Below are positions 22,383 through 31,567 of a stretch of DNA of 64,000 bases, one piece after another. The stretch lies in the NCBI RefSeq assembly GCF_000768345.1, contig NZ_AVPS01000004.1:310001-374000 (forward strand), read 5' to 3'. The position numbers and the translations under genes were made by a program. The first letter of the stretch is position 1, and every line of letters begins with the position of its first letter. Source of the DNA: Lysobacter concretionis Ko07 = DSM 16239 (GTDB taxonomy: Bacteria > Pseudomonadota > Gammaproteobacteria > Xanthomonadales > Xanthomonadaceae). The notes under the pieces were generated by a model. The model saw only the letters and a program-made list of their open reading frames with translations. It ran no database searches and was not told the origin of the DNA.

Positions 22383-23762
22383 GTGACCATTCGTATCGCC
22401 ATCCTCGGCGCCGGCCCCAGCGGCCTGGCGCAATTGCGCGCCTTTGAAGCCGCCGGCAAGGCCGGGGCCGAGCTGCCGGAAATCGTCTGCTACGAGAAGC
22501 AGAGCGACCTGGGCGGCATGTGGAACTACACCTGGCGCACCGGACTGTGTGCGCATGGCGAGCCGGTGCACGGCAGCATGTATCGCTACCTGTGGTCGAA
22601 CGGCCCGAAGGAATGCCTCGAATTTGCCGACTACAGTTTCGAGGAGCACTTCGGCAGGCCGATCGCCTCGTATCCGCCGCGGGCGGTGTTGCGCGACTAC
22701 ATCATGGGCCGGCTAGAGAAGAGCGACCTGCGTCGCTGCATCCGCTTCAACACGGCCGTGCAGTGGGTGGAGTATTCCGGGGAAACCGGCAAGTTCTCGG
22801 TGACGGTCCGCGACATGAAGGCCGATGAATTGTCCACCGAAGAGTTCGACTACGTGATCGTCGCGACCGGCCATTTCTCCACCCCCAACACGCCGTATTT
22901 CGAGGGGCTGGAACAGTTTCCCGGCCGTGTCCTGCACGCGCATGATTTCCGCGATGCCTGCGAGTTCACCGGCAAGGATCTGCTCCTGATCGGCAGCAGC
23001 TATTCGGCCGAGGACATCGGCACGCAATGCTACAAATACGGCGCCAAATCAGTGACCTTCAGCTACCGCAGCGCGCCGATGGGATACGACTGGCCCGACG
23101 CGTTCCGCGAGGTGCCGCTGCTGCTGCGGGTCGAAGACAGGACCGCGCATTTTGCCGACGGCAGCCAGCGCGAGATCGATGCGATCGTGCTGTGTACCGG
23201 CTACCAGCACCACTTCCCGTTCCTGGCCGACGAGCTGACCCTGCGCACCCACAACCGCCTGTATCCGGAGAACCTGTACAAGGGCGTGTTCTGGCTCGAC
23301 AACCCGAAGCTGATCTATCTGGGCATGCAGGACCAGTACTACACCTTCAACATGTTCGACGCGCAGGCCTGGTACGCCCGCGATGTGATCCTCGGCCGTA
23401 TCGCGCTGCCCGATGCCGCCGCGATGGCGGCCGATGCCGCGCACTGGGTCGCGCGCGAGGAGGCAGCCGGCGATCCCTCGGCGCATATCGATTTCCAGGC
23501 GGCCTACATCCGCGACCTGGTCGGGCCGACCGACTACCCCGAGTTCGACATCGAGGGCATGGGCGAGCTGTTCAAGCAATGGACCCGCGACAAGCAGGCC
23601 GACATCCTGGGCTATCGCAACAAGAGCTACCGCTCGACCATGACCGGCACCCTGTCGCCGCCGCACCACACGCCCTGGATGGAGGCGATGGACGATTCGC
23701 TGGAGGCGTTCCTGGCCGACCCCGACGAAGTGCAGGAGCCGGTGCTGCGCAAGAGCGCGTGA
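22383..23762 (+). CDS. tmm: Flavin-containing monooxygenase, trimethylamine monooxygenase-like
   Basis: A 459-residue FAD/NADPH enzyme. The FAD motif [16 protein letters not shown] begins at residue 6; the FMO signature region [11 protein letters not shown] and the NADPH motif [14 protein letters not shown] follow. Long stretches agree with my memory of bacterial trimethylamine monooxygenase ([58 protein letters not shown]). The expected reaction is oxidation of trimethylamine to its N-oxide; related enzymes take other small amines or indole. GTG 22383 follows AGGAGA at a good distance. No amine transporter or demethylase lies nearby, so the physiological substrate is open. Confidence 0.9.
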   Translation: MTIRIAILGAGPSGLAQLRAFEAAGKAGAELPEIVCYEKQSDLGGMWNYTWRTGLCAHGEPVHGSMYRYLWSNGPKECLEFADYSFEEHFGRPIASYPPRAVLRDYIMGRLEKSDLRRCIRFNTAVQWVEYSGETGKFSVTVRDMKADELSTEEFDYVIVATGHFSTPNTPYFEGLEQFPGRVLHAHDFRDACEFTGKDLLLIGSSYSAEDIGTQCYKYGAKSVTFSYRSAPMGYDWPDAFREVPLLLRVEDRTAHFADGSQREIDAIVLCTGYQHHFPFLADELTLRTHNRLYPENLYKGVFWLDNPKLIYLGMQDQYYTFNMFDAQAWYARDVILGRIALPDAAAMAADAAHWVAREEAAGDPSAHIDFQAAYIRDLVGPTDYPEFDIEGMGELFKQWTRDKQADILGYRNKSYRSTMTGTLSPPHHTPWMEAMDDSLEAFLADPDEVQEPVLRKSA

Positions 23763-23806
23763 TTCGCGCGCGTAGCGGAAGCCGCGCGTAAAGCCCGTGG
23801 ATGCGG

Positions 23807-24358
23807 CTAGCGCGTTGCAGCCGGTGCCGAGGGCAACCGAATATCGGTCAGCCTCCAGCGCAGGCCGTCGCGGGTCAGGACGAACTGGACGGTCTCGCCA
23901 TCCTCGCCATGGACGGTGGCGGTAAAGCGCGACGGCGACTGGAAGCGGTAGCTGGGTTCGCGCAACGGATTGGCCGGTGGGGTGGGCGCGTAGGGATCGT
24001 CGCCGGTCTCGCCGCCGATCCGGTGCCAGGTGGTGCGGCCTTCGAGCAGGGCCGCCAGTCCCGCCGGCGTGACCATGGCGTCCACCACGCCGCCGGCCAT
24101 GCCGCTGGCAACGCGGACGGCAAACGCGCCGAGCAGGCTCGACTGCACGTCGGGCCCGGCGCGGCGCAGCATGTAATCGTCGATCTGCAACTTGAGGTTC
24201 CCGCGAAGGGTGGGGAAGTCGACGTGCTTCTCCAGCTTCGCGATGTTCCCGGTTTCCACCGCATCGCGCATCGCGCTGTAGGCGAGGTAGGGGCCAGCGA
24301 CGATGTAGCCCGCCAGCAGTGCGGCGAGCAGGACGCACAATGTCAGCAGCTTCTTCAT
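23807..24358 (-). CDS. DUF2939 domain-containing protein, membrane-anchored
   Basis: A 183-residue protein with an N-terminal signal or anchor (MKKLLTLCVLLAALLAGYIV) and the DUF2939 pattern after it: AYSAMRDAVETGNIAKLEKHVDFPTLR, LKLQIDDYMLRR, and the C-terminal FTATVHGEDGETVQFVLTRDGLRWRLTDIRLP. The family is widespread in Proteobacteria and has no known function. It is expected on the periplasmic side. It ends convergent to the monooxygenase gene and lies downstream of the DUF2461 gene in the same direction, with 43 nt between. Confidence 0.82.
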   Translation of the reverse strand: MKKLLTLCVLLAALLAGYIVAGPYLAYSAMRDAVETGNIAKLEKHVDFPTLRGNLKLQIDDYMLRRAGPDVQSSLLGAFAVRVASGMAGGVVDAMVTPAGLAALLEGRTTWHRIGGETGDDPYAPTPPANPLREPSYRFQSPSRFTATVHGEDGETVQFVLTRDGLRWRLTDIRLPSAPAATR

Positions 24359-24401
24359 GGCGGATCTCCGTGGTTGCGCGGGGGCGCGCCGATACCCGCG
24401 A

Positions 24402-25088
24402 TCAGAACTCCAGATCGACGGCGGCGCACAGGTAGTCGGTGAAGCCGGCCAGACCGGCGAGGTCGGCCTGGAGCGTGTCCAGCAGGTCCGGGCCGGTGAC
24501 CACATCGTCCTCCAGAGCGCGCATGCCGACGAAGTTCTTGCGCCGCAGGTCCTGGGCGAATTCGAACTCGGCCGGGAAGCCGCGCGGCATCCGGATCAGC
24601 ATCTCGCTGTCGTCCAGCGCAAAGCGCTTGCGGAATCCCGGTGCGTGCGCGGCGGCTTTCCAGCCGGCCGGGTTGTCGAGGATGAAATTGCGCACGCGAC
24701 GCAGGGTGTCCGGTCCCGGATGCCACAGGCCGCTGCCGACGAAGCAGCGGTCGGGCCGGATGTGGATGTGGAATGAGGGCGCTTCGACCTGGCGGAAGCG
24801 CTCATGGAACAGCTTGGCGCCCTGCCAGGTCTTGTAGGGCGACTTGTCGTTGGCGAAGCGGGTATCGCGATGGATCCGGAACAGCGAGCCACCTACCTTC
24901 GCCGGCTCGGCCCGGTAGTGCAGGCTGATTTCGGCCAGGATCGGCTGCAGGTCGGTCAGCAGCCGCTGGAACGGTTCGCGGACGTGCGCCTCGTACTCGG
25001 CCTTGTGCGCATGGAACCAGTCGCGCGAGTTGTTGCGCGTCAGGCCGCGAAAGAACTTGAACGTGGCAGGGCTGAAATAGGTCGGCAT
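24402..25088 (-). CDS. DUF2461 (TIGR02453) family protein
   Basis: A 228-residue protein. The family hallmarks are present: FSPATFKFFRGLTRNNSRDWFHAHKAEYE at the N-terminus, the central GGSLFRIHRDTRFANDKSPYKTW, and HIHIRPDRCFVGSGLWHP. Members are conserved across bacteria and some fungi without an assigned activity. It ends the long minus-strand block after sbcB (48-nt gap). Nothing in the sequence points to a substrate. Confidence 0.88.
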   Translation of the reverse strand: MPTYFSPATFKFFRGLTRNNSRDWFHAHKAEYEAHVREPFQRLLTDLQPILAEISLHYRAEPAKVGGSLFRIHRDTRFANDKSPYKTWQGAKLFHERFRQVEAPSFHIHIRPDRCFVGSGLWHPGPDTLRRVRNFILDNPAGWKAAAHAPGFRKRFALDDSEMLIRMPRGFPAEFEFAQDLRRKNFVGMRALEDDVVTGPDLLDTLQADLAGLAGFTDYLCAAVDLEF

Positions 25089-25136
25089 GGCGAGGCAGCG
25101 GTGATGGTCAACGGGTTCGGCATGACGGGAGGGTCG

Positions 25137-26591
25137 TCATGCGGCGGTCGGTGAAAGATCGCGCTCGATGCCGCGGCGCCACTGCTCGAGTTCGGCCAGC
25201 AGGGCCAGTCGGTCTGCATCACCGGCGTGCTGTTCGCGCTGGGCCGCCAGCTCCGTATCGAAACTGGCGAAGCTGTATTCCGACAGTTCCGATGCCACCT
25301 GCAGGCGCGAGCGGCGGTAGTCGTCCCAGCGCAGGCGTTCCTCCGGCGAGAGGTGCTCGGGGAAGTTGCGGGCGCGGTAGCGGAACAGCAGTTCGGGCAG
25401 GCGCGCATCGCGGAAGTCGAACCGGCGCTCGCCGAGAGCTTCCGGTGCGGTGCTGCGGACGTCGGCGAACAGCCGCTTGTCGCTGCCATCGATGAAGCCG
25501 TCATACAGGCTGGCATCCACGTCCGACGGTGCGTGTTCGCGCTGGCGACCGAACACGGCGCGGACTTTTTCCACCAGCGCCGGACCGGCATCGCGCAGGC
25601 GCGCGGCGCGCTGCTCGGTCAATCCGCGGTCGATGCCCAGACGCTCGAAATCCGCCGGACGCAGATGGTCCCAGGCCGACAGCGCCGGGCTGCGGTTGAG
25701 GTGGATCTCCTTCAGGGCGACGCGCTCTTCGCCTGCCGGCAGGTCGGCGGCGCGCACGTACAGGCGTGCGGCGATCGCATCGGCATCCAGGGTGAGCAGG
25801 CTTTCCGGATCCTGCGCCAGGTCGAACACCAGCACCCGGCTGTCGATGTGCGGATGGCGGGCCAGCGGGATCACCGGCGCGGCGCACATCCGGCTGGCGG
25901 GGAAGCGCTGGGACACGTTCAGCACCGGCGTCATCGCGACCACGTCCAGCAGGCTGGCCGCGTAGCGCTTGTCGCGCAGGCGCAGGGCGTAATCCCACAG
26001 GCGCGGCTGCGCGCTCTTGAGCTTGCGGGCCAGGCCGATCAGGGCGCGCACGTCGGACAGGGCTTCGTGCGCATCGCCCTCGCGCACGCCATTGACTTCG
26101 GCCAGGTGCTCGAGCTTGAACGAGGTCGCACCGTCCTCGCGTTGCGGCCAGACGATGCCGTCCGGGCGCAGCGCGTGGGCGAAGCGCATCACGTCGAGCA
26201 GGTCCCAGCGCGAGTTGCCGCCGCGCCATTCGCGCTCGTAGGGATCAAAGAAGTTGCGGAACAGCCCGTGGCGGATGAACTCGTCGTCGAAGCGCAGCGA
26301 GTTGTAACCCAGCGTGCAGGTCTCCGGCCGCGCCATCTCCTCGAAGATCAGCGCCAGCGCGTCGCACTCGCGCATGCCTTCGCGCAGCGCGTGCTGCGGC
26401 GTGATGCCGGTGATCAGGGTGGCGATGGGCGAGGGCAGCAGGTCGTCGGCGGGCTTGACGAAAATGCTGATGGGTTCCTCGACCGGGTTGAGGTCGGCGT
26501 CGGTGCGGATCGCGGCGAACTGGGCGATGCGCGTGCGGCGCGGGTCGGCACCGAAGGTTTCCAGGTCGTAGAACAGGAACGTCGCGGGCAT
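25137..26591 (-). CDS. sbcB: Exodeoxyribonuclease I
   Basis: A 484-residue single-strand-specific 3'-5' exonuclease used in recombination and mismatch repair. The DEDDh exonuclease motifs are visible: FLFYDLETFGADP (Exo I), LGYNSLRFDDEFIRHGLF (Exo II) and GDAHEALSDVRALIGLARKL (Exo III). The SH3-like and C-terminal helical parts follow (RRFDFRDARLPELLFRYRARNFPEHLSPEERLRW). The start MPATFLFYDLETFG (ATG 26591) is 4 nt after the stop of the kynurenine monooxygenase gene, so it is probably co-transcribed with the degradation operon although functionally unrelated. Confidence 0.95.
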   Translation of the reverse strand: MPATFLFYDLETFGADPRRTRIAQFAAIRTDADLNPVEEPISIFVKPADDLLPSPIATLITGITPQHALREGMRECDALALIFEEMARPETCTLGYNSLRFDDEFIRHGLFRNFFDPYEREWRGGNSRWDLLDVMRFAHALRPDGIVWPQREDGATSFKLEHLAEVNGVREGDAHEALSDVRALIGLARKLKSAQPRLWDYALRLRDKRYAASLLDVVAMTPVLNVSQRFPASRMCAAPVIPLARHPHIDSRVLVFDLAQDPESLLTLDADAIAARLYVRAADLPAGEERVALKEIHLNRSPALSAWDHLRPADFERLGIDRGLTEQRAARLRDAGPALVEKVRAVFGRQREHAPSDVDASLYDGFIDGSDKRLFADVRSTAPEALGERRFDFRDARLPELLFRYRARNFPEHLSPEERLRWDDYRRSRLQVASELSEYSFASFDTELAAQREQHAGDADRLALLAELEQWRRGIERDLSPTAA

Positions 26592-26595
26592 CGGG

Positions 26596-28011
26596 TCAGT
26601 CTTCCGGCGGCAGCGGTGACAGGCGCGCGACGACCGCGGCATCGACGAGGTCCCAGTCCAGGCCGTCGAGGCTTTCGCGGCCGCGGGTCAGCTCGACCAG
26701 CAATTCGCGTTGCAGGTCGCCGCGTTCCAGCGCCAGCGCGTAGGGCATGTGGCGGAAGGTGACCATCGCGTAGCGGGGCACGAAGCGGGTGGGGTGGCGC
26801 GCGGCCAGCAGGTGCTCGAGCTCGCGCTGCAGCAGGTAGTCGTCGTCATCGACGCGGTCGCGCATCTCCAGGTAGTTCTCCAGTGCCATGTGCTGGATCG
26901 CGCGCGCATTGGGCAGGCGCTCGGCCTGGAAGCCGGCGAAGGCCTCGGCGCGATCGTCGGTCCGGGAGAGGTGTTGTGCCAGCGATACGCAGTCCTCGAA
27001 AGCGCAGTTCATGCCTTGGCCGTGGAACGGCACCATCGCATGCGCGGCGTCGCCGATCAGCACCGCGCGGCGGTCGAGGTGCCAGCGGTCGAGGTACAGC
27101 GTGCCGAGCAGGCCGGTCGGGTTGTTCTCGAAGTCGTGTTCGAGTTCGGGAATCAGCCGCGAGGCGTCGGGGAAGTCGCGGTCGAAAAATGCGCGCGCCT
27201 CGGCACCGGTGGTGATGGTGTCGAAGCCGGGAACCGCCGGCGCGGCGGCCTGCATCGGGCTGGCGTGGTTGGGCAGGGCATGGTTCGGCAGGGCATGGTT
27301 CGGCAAAAACAGGGTGACGGTGAAGGTGCCCTCGCTGTTGGGCAGTGCGATGCACATGTAGCGCCCACGCGGCCAGATATGCAGCGCGTTGGGCTCGATC
27401 CGGAATCCGCCGTCGGGCCCGGGCGGGATTTCCAGCTCCTTGTAGGAGTGGCCGAGAAAGTCGCTGCGCTCGCCCAACTCGACGACCTTCGCCATCGCCT
27501 GGCGCAGGGACGAGCCGGCACCGTCCGCGCCGACCAGGCTCTGGAAGCGGATCTCGCGCACCTCGTCGTTGCGGTCGTCGCCAAAGCGCGCAATACGGTT
27601 GTCGAAATCAACGCTGTCGAGCCGGTGGTGGAAATGGATGCGGGCGCCGGCCTGCTCGGCGATGTTGAGCAGCACTTCATTGAGCTCGCCGCGGTGCACC
27701 GACCAGATCACCTCGCTGTCGTCGCGGCCGTAGCGCTGCAGGTCCAGGTGGCCGTCGGCGAAATGCACCATACGGCCGCGCATCATCACCGTCTGCGCCA
27801 TCACCGCATCGTCGGCGTTGGCCTGGCGCAGGGCATGGCGACCGCGCTCGGCCAGGGCGAGGTTGATCGAACGGCCGCGCTCGTAGCCCAGTTCGCGCAG
27901 GTCGCCGCGTTTTTCGTACACGTCGACCTGCCAGCCGCGCCGCGCGAGCAGGGTGGCCAGCAGTGCGCCCGCGAGACCGGCGCCGATGATGGTCAGGTGC
28001 TTGCCGGACAC
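26596..28011 (-). CDS. kmo: Kynurenine 3-monooxygenase
   Basis: A FAD enzyme hydroxylating L-kynurenine to 3-hydroxykynurenine with NADPH and O2. The FAD motif LTIIGAGLAGALLATLLARRGW, the ERGRSINLALAERGRHALR segment and the second FAD motif LIGDAAHAMVPFHGQGMNCAFEDC are intact. GTG 28011 gives 471 residues and an N-terminus (SGKHLTIIGAG) like Xanthomonas homologues; an upstream TTG at 28134 would add 41 residues but has no clear ribosome site. Between LFLPN and the next conserved block sits an insertion in which LPNHA occurs three times, encoded by a 15-nt tandem repeat at 27262-27306. It is the last pathway gene of the operon. Confidence 0.94.
   Translation of the reverse strand: MSGKHLTIIGAGLAGALLATLLARRGWQVDVYEKRGDLRELGYERGRSINLALAERGRHALRQANADDAVMAQTVMMRGRMVHFADGHLDLQRYGRDDSEVIWSVHRGELNEVLLNIAEQAGARIHFHHRLDSVDFDNRIARFGDDRNDEVREIRFQSLVGADGAGSSLRQAMAKVVELGERSDFLGHSYKELEIPPGPDGGFRIEPNALHIWPRGRYMCIALPNSEGTFTVTLFLPNHALPNHALPNHASPMQAAAPAVPGFDTITTGAEARAFFDRDFPDASRLIPELEHDFENNPTGLLGTLYLDRWHLDRRAVLIGDAAHAMVPFHGQGMNCAFEDCVSLAQHLSRTDDRAEAFAGFQAERLPNARAIQHMALENYLEMRDRVDDDDYLLQRELEHLLAARHPTRFVPRYAMVTFRHMPYALALERGDLQRELLVELTRGRESLDGLDWDLVDAAVVARLSPLPPED
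27262..27306 (-). repeat. 15-nt tandem repeat (three copies) inside kmo
   Basis: On the coding strand the unit is TTGCCGAACCATGCC, repeated with one change in copy 2 and three in copy 3, giving LPNHA three times. The repeat keeps frame, and its near-identity suggests recent slippage expansion. Confidence 0.85.
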
Positions 28012-28184
28012 GGACGGGGGAACTCCGGCTGTGCCGGCGTCCGTCGAGTTGCTACCGGCCTGGTCTGGATGGGGCGTCAAGAAGACTCTGCCTTTGGGGT
28101 CGTTGATCCGCGCGGGAGTGGCGGCGTCGGGCAAGGGAGATGATGGCGACCTCGCGGAGCATAGCGAAGCGCCGCCATCACGGG

Positions 28185-29459
28185 TCAGCGCGCCTGTCGC
28201 CAGGCATCCACGCCATTGGCGAACCGCAGGATGTCCTCGTGCGTGTTGTACAGCGGCGCGGGCGAGATGCGGATCACATCGGGCTCGCGCCAGTCGCCCA
28301 GCACGCCGTTGGCGGCGAGGTATTCAAACAGGCTGCGGCCCTGCTCGCGTCCTCCGCGCACGCGGATCGACAACTGGCAACCGCGGCGCTCGGGCTCCGC
28401 CGGCGTCAGCACCTGCAGGGTGTCGTCCAGCCGCTGGCTGATCAGCGACTCCAGATAGCCGGTCAGGCGCAGGGACTTTTTCCGCAAGGCTTTCATGCCG
28501 ACCCGGTCGAACAGGTCCAGCGAAGCACGCAGCGGCGCGAGGCCGAGGATCGGCGGATTGCTCAGCTGCCAGCCCTCCGCGCCGGGTGTGGGCTGGAAGT
28601 GCGGGCCCATCTGGAAACGGGTGGCCGCGTCATGGCCCCACCAGCCGGCGAAGCGCGGAACGTCGCTGCGGGCGTGGCGCTCGTGCACGAAGCAACCGGC
28701 GACGGCACCCGGCCCGCTGTTGAGGTATTTGTAGTGGCACCACACCGCAAAATCGACCCCGCTGTCGTGCAGGGCCAGCTCCGTATTGCCGACCGCATGG
28801 GCCAGGTCGACGCCGCACATCGCGCCCTGGGCGTGACTGAGGCGGGTGATCTCGCCGATGTCGAAGGACTGCCCGGTGCGGTACTGCACGCCCGGCCACA
28901 GCACCAGTGCCAGCCGATGGCCGTGCTCGGCGATCGCGCGTTCGATCGACGCCATCGAGAACACGCCGCCGGGCTGGTCGGGCGCCAGTTCGATCAGGTC
29001 GGTGGCCGGGTCGAAACCGTGGAAGGCGATCTGCGACTCGACCGCATAGCGATCGGTCGGAAACGCGCCGGCCTCGACCAGGATCGCGGGCCGCCCGGCG
29101 GTGGGCCGGTAGAAGCTCACCATCATGAAATGCAGGTTGGCGGTCAGCGAGTTCATCGCGACCACTTCTTCCGGCTGCGCGCCGACGATGCGCGCCAGTG
29201 GCTCGCGCATCAGCCGGTGATAGCTCATCCATTGCGAATGGCCGCGGAAATGCCCTTCGACCGCTTCCATCGACCACTTGTCGAGCACGTCCTCAACTTG
29301 CGCGCGTACGCCACGCGGCTGCAGGCCCAGCGAGTTGCCGACGAAGTAGGCCTGGTCGCCGCCGTCGTGCTGCGGGATATGGAACTCGCTACGCAGGGTC
29401 GGGAGCGGGTCGGCGGCGTCGAGCGCGCGGGCATGGTCGAGGGAGTGGATGTCAGTCAC
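28185..29459 (-). CDS. kynU: Kynureninase
   Basis: A 424-residue PLP enzyme cleaving 3-hydroxykynurenine to 3-hydroxyanthranilate and alanine. Visible are the substrate/PLP regions YFVGNSLGLQPRGVR, NSLTANLHFMMVSFYRP and GVDLAHAVGNTELAL, the Schiff-base lysine in CHYKYLNSGPGAVAGCF, and GWWGHDAATRF, all as in bacterial and eukaryotic kynureninases. The start is GTG 29459 (MTDIHSLDHA). It lies between kmo and the ACMS decarboxylase gene, in pathway order, with gaps under 180 nt. Confidence 0.95.
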   Translation of the reverse strand: MTDIHSLDHARALDAADPLPTLRSEFHIPQHDGGDQAYFVGNSLGLQPRGVRAQVEDVLDKWSMEAVEGHFRGHSQWMSYHRLMREPLARIVGAQPEEVVAMNSLTANLHFMMVSFYRPTAGRPAILVEAGAFPTDRYAVESQIAFHGFDPATDLIELAPDQPGGVFSMASIERAIAEHGHRLALVLWPGVQYRTGQSFDIGEITRLSHAQGAMCGVDLAHAVGNTELALHDSGVDFAVWCHYKYLNSGPGAVAGCFVHERHARSDVPRFAGWWGHDAATRFQMGPHFQPTPGAEGWQLSNPPILGLAPLRASLDLFDRVGMKALRKKSLRLTGYLESLISQRLDDTLQVLTPAEPERRGCQLSIRVRGGREQGRSLFEYLAANGVLGDWREPDVIRISPAPLYNTHEDILRFANGVDAWRQAR

Positions 29460-29544
29460 GAAGGCAGGGTCTCGAAAAAAGTGGGCGACAGGGCGCGATC
29501 ACCGTGGCGACGCTCGCCAATGAGCGTCGGACGGTCAGCTGCGC

Positions 29545-30570
29545 TCATTCGAAGCGCGACTTCGGCAGTCCGAGCCATTCCAGCGCGGTGCCGTGGTACA
29601 GGCGTTGCTGCTGGGGATCGGCCAGTCCCAACGAGTCGATGCCCGAGCCCGGTGCCTGCTCGCCGAGCGGGAAGGGGTAATCGGTGCCCAGCATCACCCG
29701 GTCCACGCCGCAGGTGTCGAGCAGGTAGCGCAGGGCGGCGTCATCGGCGACCCAGGAGTCGAAGTAGAGCTGCTTCAGATACTCGCGCGGGTTGCGCGGG
29801 TTGTCGGTGGCGACCAGGTCGGGGCGCATGTTGAAGCCGTGCTCGATGCGGCCGATCGTGTACGGGAAGCTGCCGCCGCCGTGGGCGAGGCAGATCTTCA
29901 ACTTCGGCAGGCGTTCCAGCACGCCGCCGAAGATCAGGCAACACGCGGCGCGGGACTGCTCGGCGGGCATCCCGACCAGCCACGGCAGCCAGTACTTGGG
30001 CATGCTCTCGGTGCCCATCATGTCCCAGGGGTGCACCAGGATCGCCGCGCCCAGCTCGCTGGCGGCCTGGAAGAACTCGAACAGCTCCGGCGCGTCAAGG
30101 TTCCAGTGTTCATCAGGCGCTCTGCCGACGTGGCTGCCGATCTGCACCCCCTGCAGGCCCAACTGGTCCATGCAGCGTTCCAGTTCCTGCACCGCCAGCC
30201 GCGGCGACTGCAGCGGCACGGTGCCGATGCCGGCGTAGTGGCGCGGGTAATCGCGGCAAGTGGCCGCCATGTGGTCGTTGAGCGCCTGGTGCAGCTCCAG
30301 CGCGTGATGCGGCCGCGCCCAGTACGAGAACATTACCGGCACCGTGCTCAGCACCTGCACCTGCACGCCAAACCGGGCGTAGTCGTCGATGCGTTCCTGC
30401 GGGTCCCAGGTCTTGGACCAGATCTCGCGGAAGAACTTGCCGTCCTTGTAGATCCGGTGACGCCCGTCCTCGGTGTGATGGATCACCGGAAAGCGCAGGT
30501 CGCCGTACTTGCGCGCAAGGTCGGGCCAGTTGCGCGGCAGGTAATGGGCGTGGGTATCGATCTTGAGCAT
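29545..30570 (-). CDS. nbaD: 2-Amino-3-carboxymuconate-6-semialdehyde decarboxylase
   Basis: A 341-residue zinc-dependent decarboxylase of the amidohydrolase superfamily, which removes CO2 from ACMS to give 2-aminomuconate-6-semialdehyde. The metal motif HAHYLP (KIDTHAHYLP), the residues VHPWDMMGTESM and HGGGSFPYTIGRIEHG, and the final MLGTDYPFPLGE correspond to the known metal and substrate ligands. This step commits the pathway to full degradation rather than quinolinate/NAD synthesis. The symbol follows the Pseudomonas fluorescens KU-7 nba genes. The 3-hydroxyanthranilate dioxygenase gene lies 22 nt upstream in the same operon. Confidence 0.94.
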   Translation of the reverse strand: MLKIDTHAHYLPRNWPDLARKYGDLRFPVIHHTEDGRHRIYKDGKFFREIWSKTWDPQERIDDYARFGVQVQVLSTVPVMFSYWARPHHALELHQALNDHMAATCRDYPRHYAGIGTVPLQSPRLAVQELERCMDQLGLQGVQIGSHVGRAPDEHWNLDAPELFEFFQAASELGAAILVHPWDMMGTESMPKYWLPWLVGMPAEQSRAACCLIFGGVLERLPKLKICLAHGGGSFPYTIGRIEHGFNMRPDLVATDNPRNPREYLKQLYFDSWVADDAALRYLLDTCGVDRVMLGTDYPFPLGEQAPGSGIDSLGLADPQQQRLYHGTALEWLGLPKSRFE

Positions 30571-30592
30571 GCGGGCAGTCTAGCCGTGCCGC

Positions 30593-31144
30593 TCAGGTGT
30601 CCGGCATGACGTACTTGTCGGGTGCCGGATTGAGATGCCCGCAGTGTTTGCAGCTGCGACGGTCGACGGAGGCGTAGAAACGCTCGAACACCGGCGGGAA
30701 GTCCGTCTCGATGTCATGCAGATGGAAGAACTCCTCGTACAGCTTGTGGTTGCACTGCTCGCAGAACCACATCAGGCCGTCGTCCTCGTGCGGCAGGCGG
30801 CGGCGCTCGACCACCAGCCCGATCGAGCCGGGCATGCGCTGCGGCGAGTGCGGCGTGCGCGGCGGCAGCAGGAAGATCTCGCCGGCGCGGATCGGGATGT
30901 CGCGTACCGCGAAGCGGCCGTCCTCACCGGCCTCCTGGATGCGCAGGATCATCTCGCCCTCGATCTGGCAGAACCACTCCGGGCCCTCGTCGTAGTGGTA
31001 ATCGGTGCGCACGTTCGGGCCACCGACCACCATCACGATGAAGTCGCCGTCGTGGATCACCTTGTTGCCGACCGGCGGCTTGAGCAGGTGGCGGTGCTCC
31101 TCGATCCAGGCGTGCAGGTTGATTGGATTGGGCAGCACGGTCAT
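30593..31144 (-). CDS. nbaC: 3-Hydroxyanthranilate 3,4-dioxygenase
   Basis: A 183-residue cupin dioxygenase opening the ring of 3-hydroxyanthranilate to ACMS. The iron ligands lie in [22 protein letters not shown] and in [11 protein letters not shown]; the C-terminal rubredoxin-like iron site of bacterial members is present as two Cys pairs, CEQC and CKHC. The length is typical of bacterial (short) enzymes. The start ATG (31142-31144) overlaps the stop of the RidA-family gene as ATGA, so the two are coupled. Confidence 0.95.
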   Translation of the reverse strand: MTVLPNPINLHAWIEEHRHLLKPPVGNKVIHDGDFIVMVVGGPNVRTDYHYDEGPEWFCQIEGEMILRIQEAGEDGRFAVRDIPIRAGEIFLLPPRTPHSPQRMPGSIGLVVERRRLPHEDDGLMWFCEQCNHKLYEEFFHLHDIETDFPPVFERFYASVDRRSCKHCGHLNPAPDKYVMPDT

Positions 31145-31566
31145 TCCTCCAGGGCGGCGATGCACTTCAGCTCGATCGCGATCGGCGTCGGCAGTGCACT
31201 GATGCCCAGCGTTGTACGGCAGGGCGCGGTGTCGATGTCGGGGAAAAACTCGGCCCATACCGCGTTGTAGCGCTGGAAGTCGGCCGCCATGTCGGTGAGG
31301 TAGACGGTGACGTCGACCAGATCTTCCCAGCGTGCGCCGCTGGCTTCCAGTACCGCGCGCACGTTGGCGAAGGTGGCGCGGGTCTGGGCGTCGATGTCGT
31401 AGCTGAGCAGGCGGCCGTCGGCGTCGTGGACATTGCCGCGGATCGCGTTGGTGGCCGGGTCGCGCGGGCCGATGCCTGACAGGAACAACTGGCTGCCGAC
31501 GCGTCGGGCATGCGGGTAGCTGCCGACGGGCCGGGGAGCGCTGGCGGCGCGGATCGCGTCGGCCAT
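31141..31566 (-). CDS. nbaF: RidA-family 2-aminomuconate deaminase
   Basis: A 141-residue member of the RidA/YjgF family ([69 protein letters not shown]). In nba-type clusters a protein of this family hydrolyses 2-aminomuconate to 4-oxalocrotonate and ammonia, and the position here, between the semialdehyde dehydrogenase and the ring-opening dioxygenase, supports that role. A general RidA enamine/imine deaminase function is the alternative. Its start is 1 nt from the stop of the carbonic anhydrase gene, and its stop overlaps the dioxygenase start. Confidence 0.87.
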   Translation of the reverse strand: MADAIRAASAPRPVGSYPHARRVGSQLFLSGIGPRDPATNAIRGNVHDADGRLLSYDIDAQTRATFANVRAVLEASGARWEDLVDVTVYLTDMAADFQRYNAVWAEFFPDIDTAPCRTTLGISALPTPIAIELKCIAALEE

Positions 31567-31567
31567 G

